Assembly (NCBI RefSeq): GCF_900605015.1
Contig: NZ_LR027573.1
Coordinates: 239,418-303,417 of the forward strand
Source: Olsenella sp. Marseille-P4559
GTDB lineage: Bacteria > Actinomycetota > Coriobacteriia > Coriobacteriales > Atopobiaceae
DNA length: 64,000 nt
Reading direction: 5' to 3'
The notes under the pieces were generated by a model, which made no database searches, had not been told where the DNA came from, and was given only the letters and a program-made list of their open reading frames with translations. Below are positions 63,199 to 64,000 of this stretch, piece by piece; within the stretch, counting starts at the first letter, position 1; the number at the start of each line of letters is the position of its first letter. Position numbers and translations under genes: made by a program.

Positions 63199-63885
63199 CG
63201 TGTCGCCCGACACGGAGGGCGCCCCGGCCGCCCCACGGGAGGCGGCCTGCGGGGCCCCGCGCCCCGGGCCCGTCCGCGGCATGCCGGCCACCCCCCCGAG
63301 CAGCCTCGGCGCCCCGTCGCAGGCGCCCAGGCCGACCTCCTCGCCGTACCCGGCGCGCTCGTCTCCGGCTGCCGCCCTGGCGGCGGAGGGGGAGGCGGTC
63401 GCGCGGTCGGGACCGCCTGTCGCCGCCAGCGGGCGCGCCATGCCCTCGACGGCCGCGCCCCAGCCCCTCTCGGCGCCCTCGTCGCGCAGCACCCCGGGGT
63501 CGGCCTCCAGGCTGCCTGCCGGCTCGCCGCCGGGGGAGGCGGCGGGCCCTTCGGGGGGCGACGCCCTGACGCCCGAGCCCCTCCATCCGGCAGGCCCCGT
63601 GCACGGCAGCCCCGGCCGCGGCGTCGGGTCGGGGCTGTCGGTCGGCGCCCCGCCCCGCTGGCGCCCGTGGGTGGCGACCGCCTCGCCGGTGGAGACGTCG
63701 CAGACCGTGACGTCGGAGGCCCCCAGGGCGACGGCGACCCCGCAGCGTGCGCAGGCGGGCCCGGCGGAGTGGCGGCGCGCGCCCCCGAGCGCGAGGGTGC
63801 CCTGCCTGCCGCACCTCCCCGTCTCCCGCCCGGCGCACGGGAACGCGGCCGGCGGCAGCGGCGAGAGCGCCCCTGTTAGCGTCAA
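63199..63885 (-). mobile_element. IS21-family IstA C-terminal relic, hypermutated and fused to IstB
   Basis: About 229 residues corresponding to the end of IstA: LALGGARRHSAGPACARCGV, VTVCDVSTGEAVATHGRQRG, APTDSPDP, SLEADPGVLRDEGAERGWGA, AVEGMARPLAATGG and GDERAGYGEEVGLGACDGAP. The helix-turn-helix and DDE domains are missing; the sequence breaks at ~63885. The frame continues straight into IstB. Confidence 0.72.
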
Positions 63886-64000
63886 TTAGGAAATCACCAA
63901 TCCGCACAACTTTCAGGCGCCAATCGCGCCAATGTTCTTTCGCCGGTCAGGCAAGCGGACCATCGCCGCTTCCGGCGTCCCCGCGGGCTCGCGGCTGGGC
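63886..64000. other. Window end beyond the IS21 relic
   Basis: 115 bases of less GC-extreme sequence following the IstA break. No gene is visible; the window ends here. Confidence 0.3.

Noticed and set aside
62560..63879. Long plus-strand frames across the IS21 relic
   Set aside because: They exist because A-to-G/T-to-C change has removed stops from both strands; only the minus strand matches IstA/IstB.

Overview
The window looks like chromosome from a high-GC, low-complexity gut or oral actinobacterium of the class Coriobacteriia (Olsenella/Atopobium/Collinsella type). This is an inference from gene style: Fur/FeoAB/Tat gene sets, MurT-GatD next to Asp23/DUF2273/AmaP, a sortase-anchored surface protein, DUF6541-like giant membrane proteins, and abundant GTG starts. 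No rRNA or complete tRNA is present to confirm it.

Layout. 0-7.2 kb is metal and redox homeostasis: an Nramp Mn/Fe transporter, a decayed ahpC/thioredoxin-reductase relic facing a PerR/Fur regulator, a cut-down AraC regulator, and a feoA-feoA-feoB iron operon whose FeoB carries a long acidic extracytoplasmic insert. 7.5-13 kb is a co-directional block TPR protein - STAS antagonist - TatA - TatC - archaeal-type topoisomerase I. 13-16.6 kb has an aspartate aminotransferase, a glutaredoxin, an alkyltransferase-like protein and small proteins. 15.5-32 kb is an accessory zone. It holds three copies of a 249-bp nested inverted repeat, three copies of a 138-bp inverted-repeat element, several multiply broken genes (ABC substrate-binding protein, secreted protein, threonine aldolase, SF1 helicase), a CydDC-like ABC exporter pair with a LysR regulator, and a vWA surface protein. 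32.4-50.6 kb is largely housekeeping: aspS, a HAD phosphatase, two divergent paralogous membrane proteins, ribokinase, GatD-MurT, the Asp23/DUF2273/AmaP envelope-stress operon, a pentapeptide-repeat protein, an SDR, a VUT transporter, a DUF438 protein and a DEAD-box helicase. 50.6-51.6 kb is a ribonucleotide-reductase beta-subunit relic. 52-57.6 kb is a sugar operon: 5'-truncated fucose/arabinose-isomerase-like gene, split transketolase, FGGY kinase, esterase.

At 58.26 kb a copy of the 3' half of an initiator tRNA-fMet marks an integration site. It is followed by a broken tyrosine integrase, an ORF6N/PLD-like gene preceded by three palindromes (a fourth lies inside the gene), and a graveyard of IS110, IS3 and IS21 relics running to the window end.

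The most unusual signals are: (1) the IS3 and IS21 relics at 61.5-63.9 kb appear saturated with A-to-G/T-to-C changes (Phe to Ser, Leu to Pro, Asp to Gly, Lys to Arg, Val to Ala, Tyr to Cys), which destroy catalytic motifs while removing stop codons so that frames stay open; (2) the 249-bp and 138-bp non-coding repeat families; (3) a recurring palindrome whose own TGA serves as the stop codon of neighbouring genes; (4) the palindrome series around the ORF6N gene; (5) the isomerase/split-transketolase/kinase sugar operon. The number of frameshifts in otherwise well-preserved genes also means that sequencing error must be considered for some lesions.
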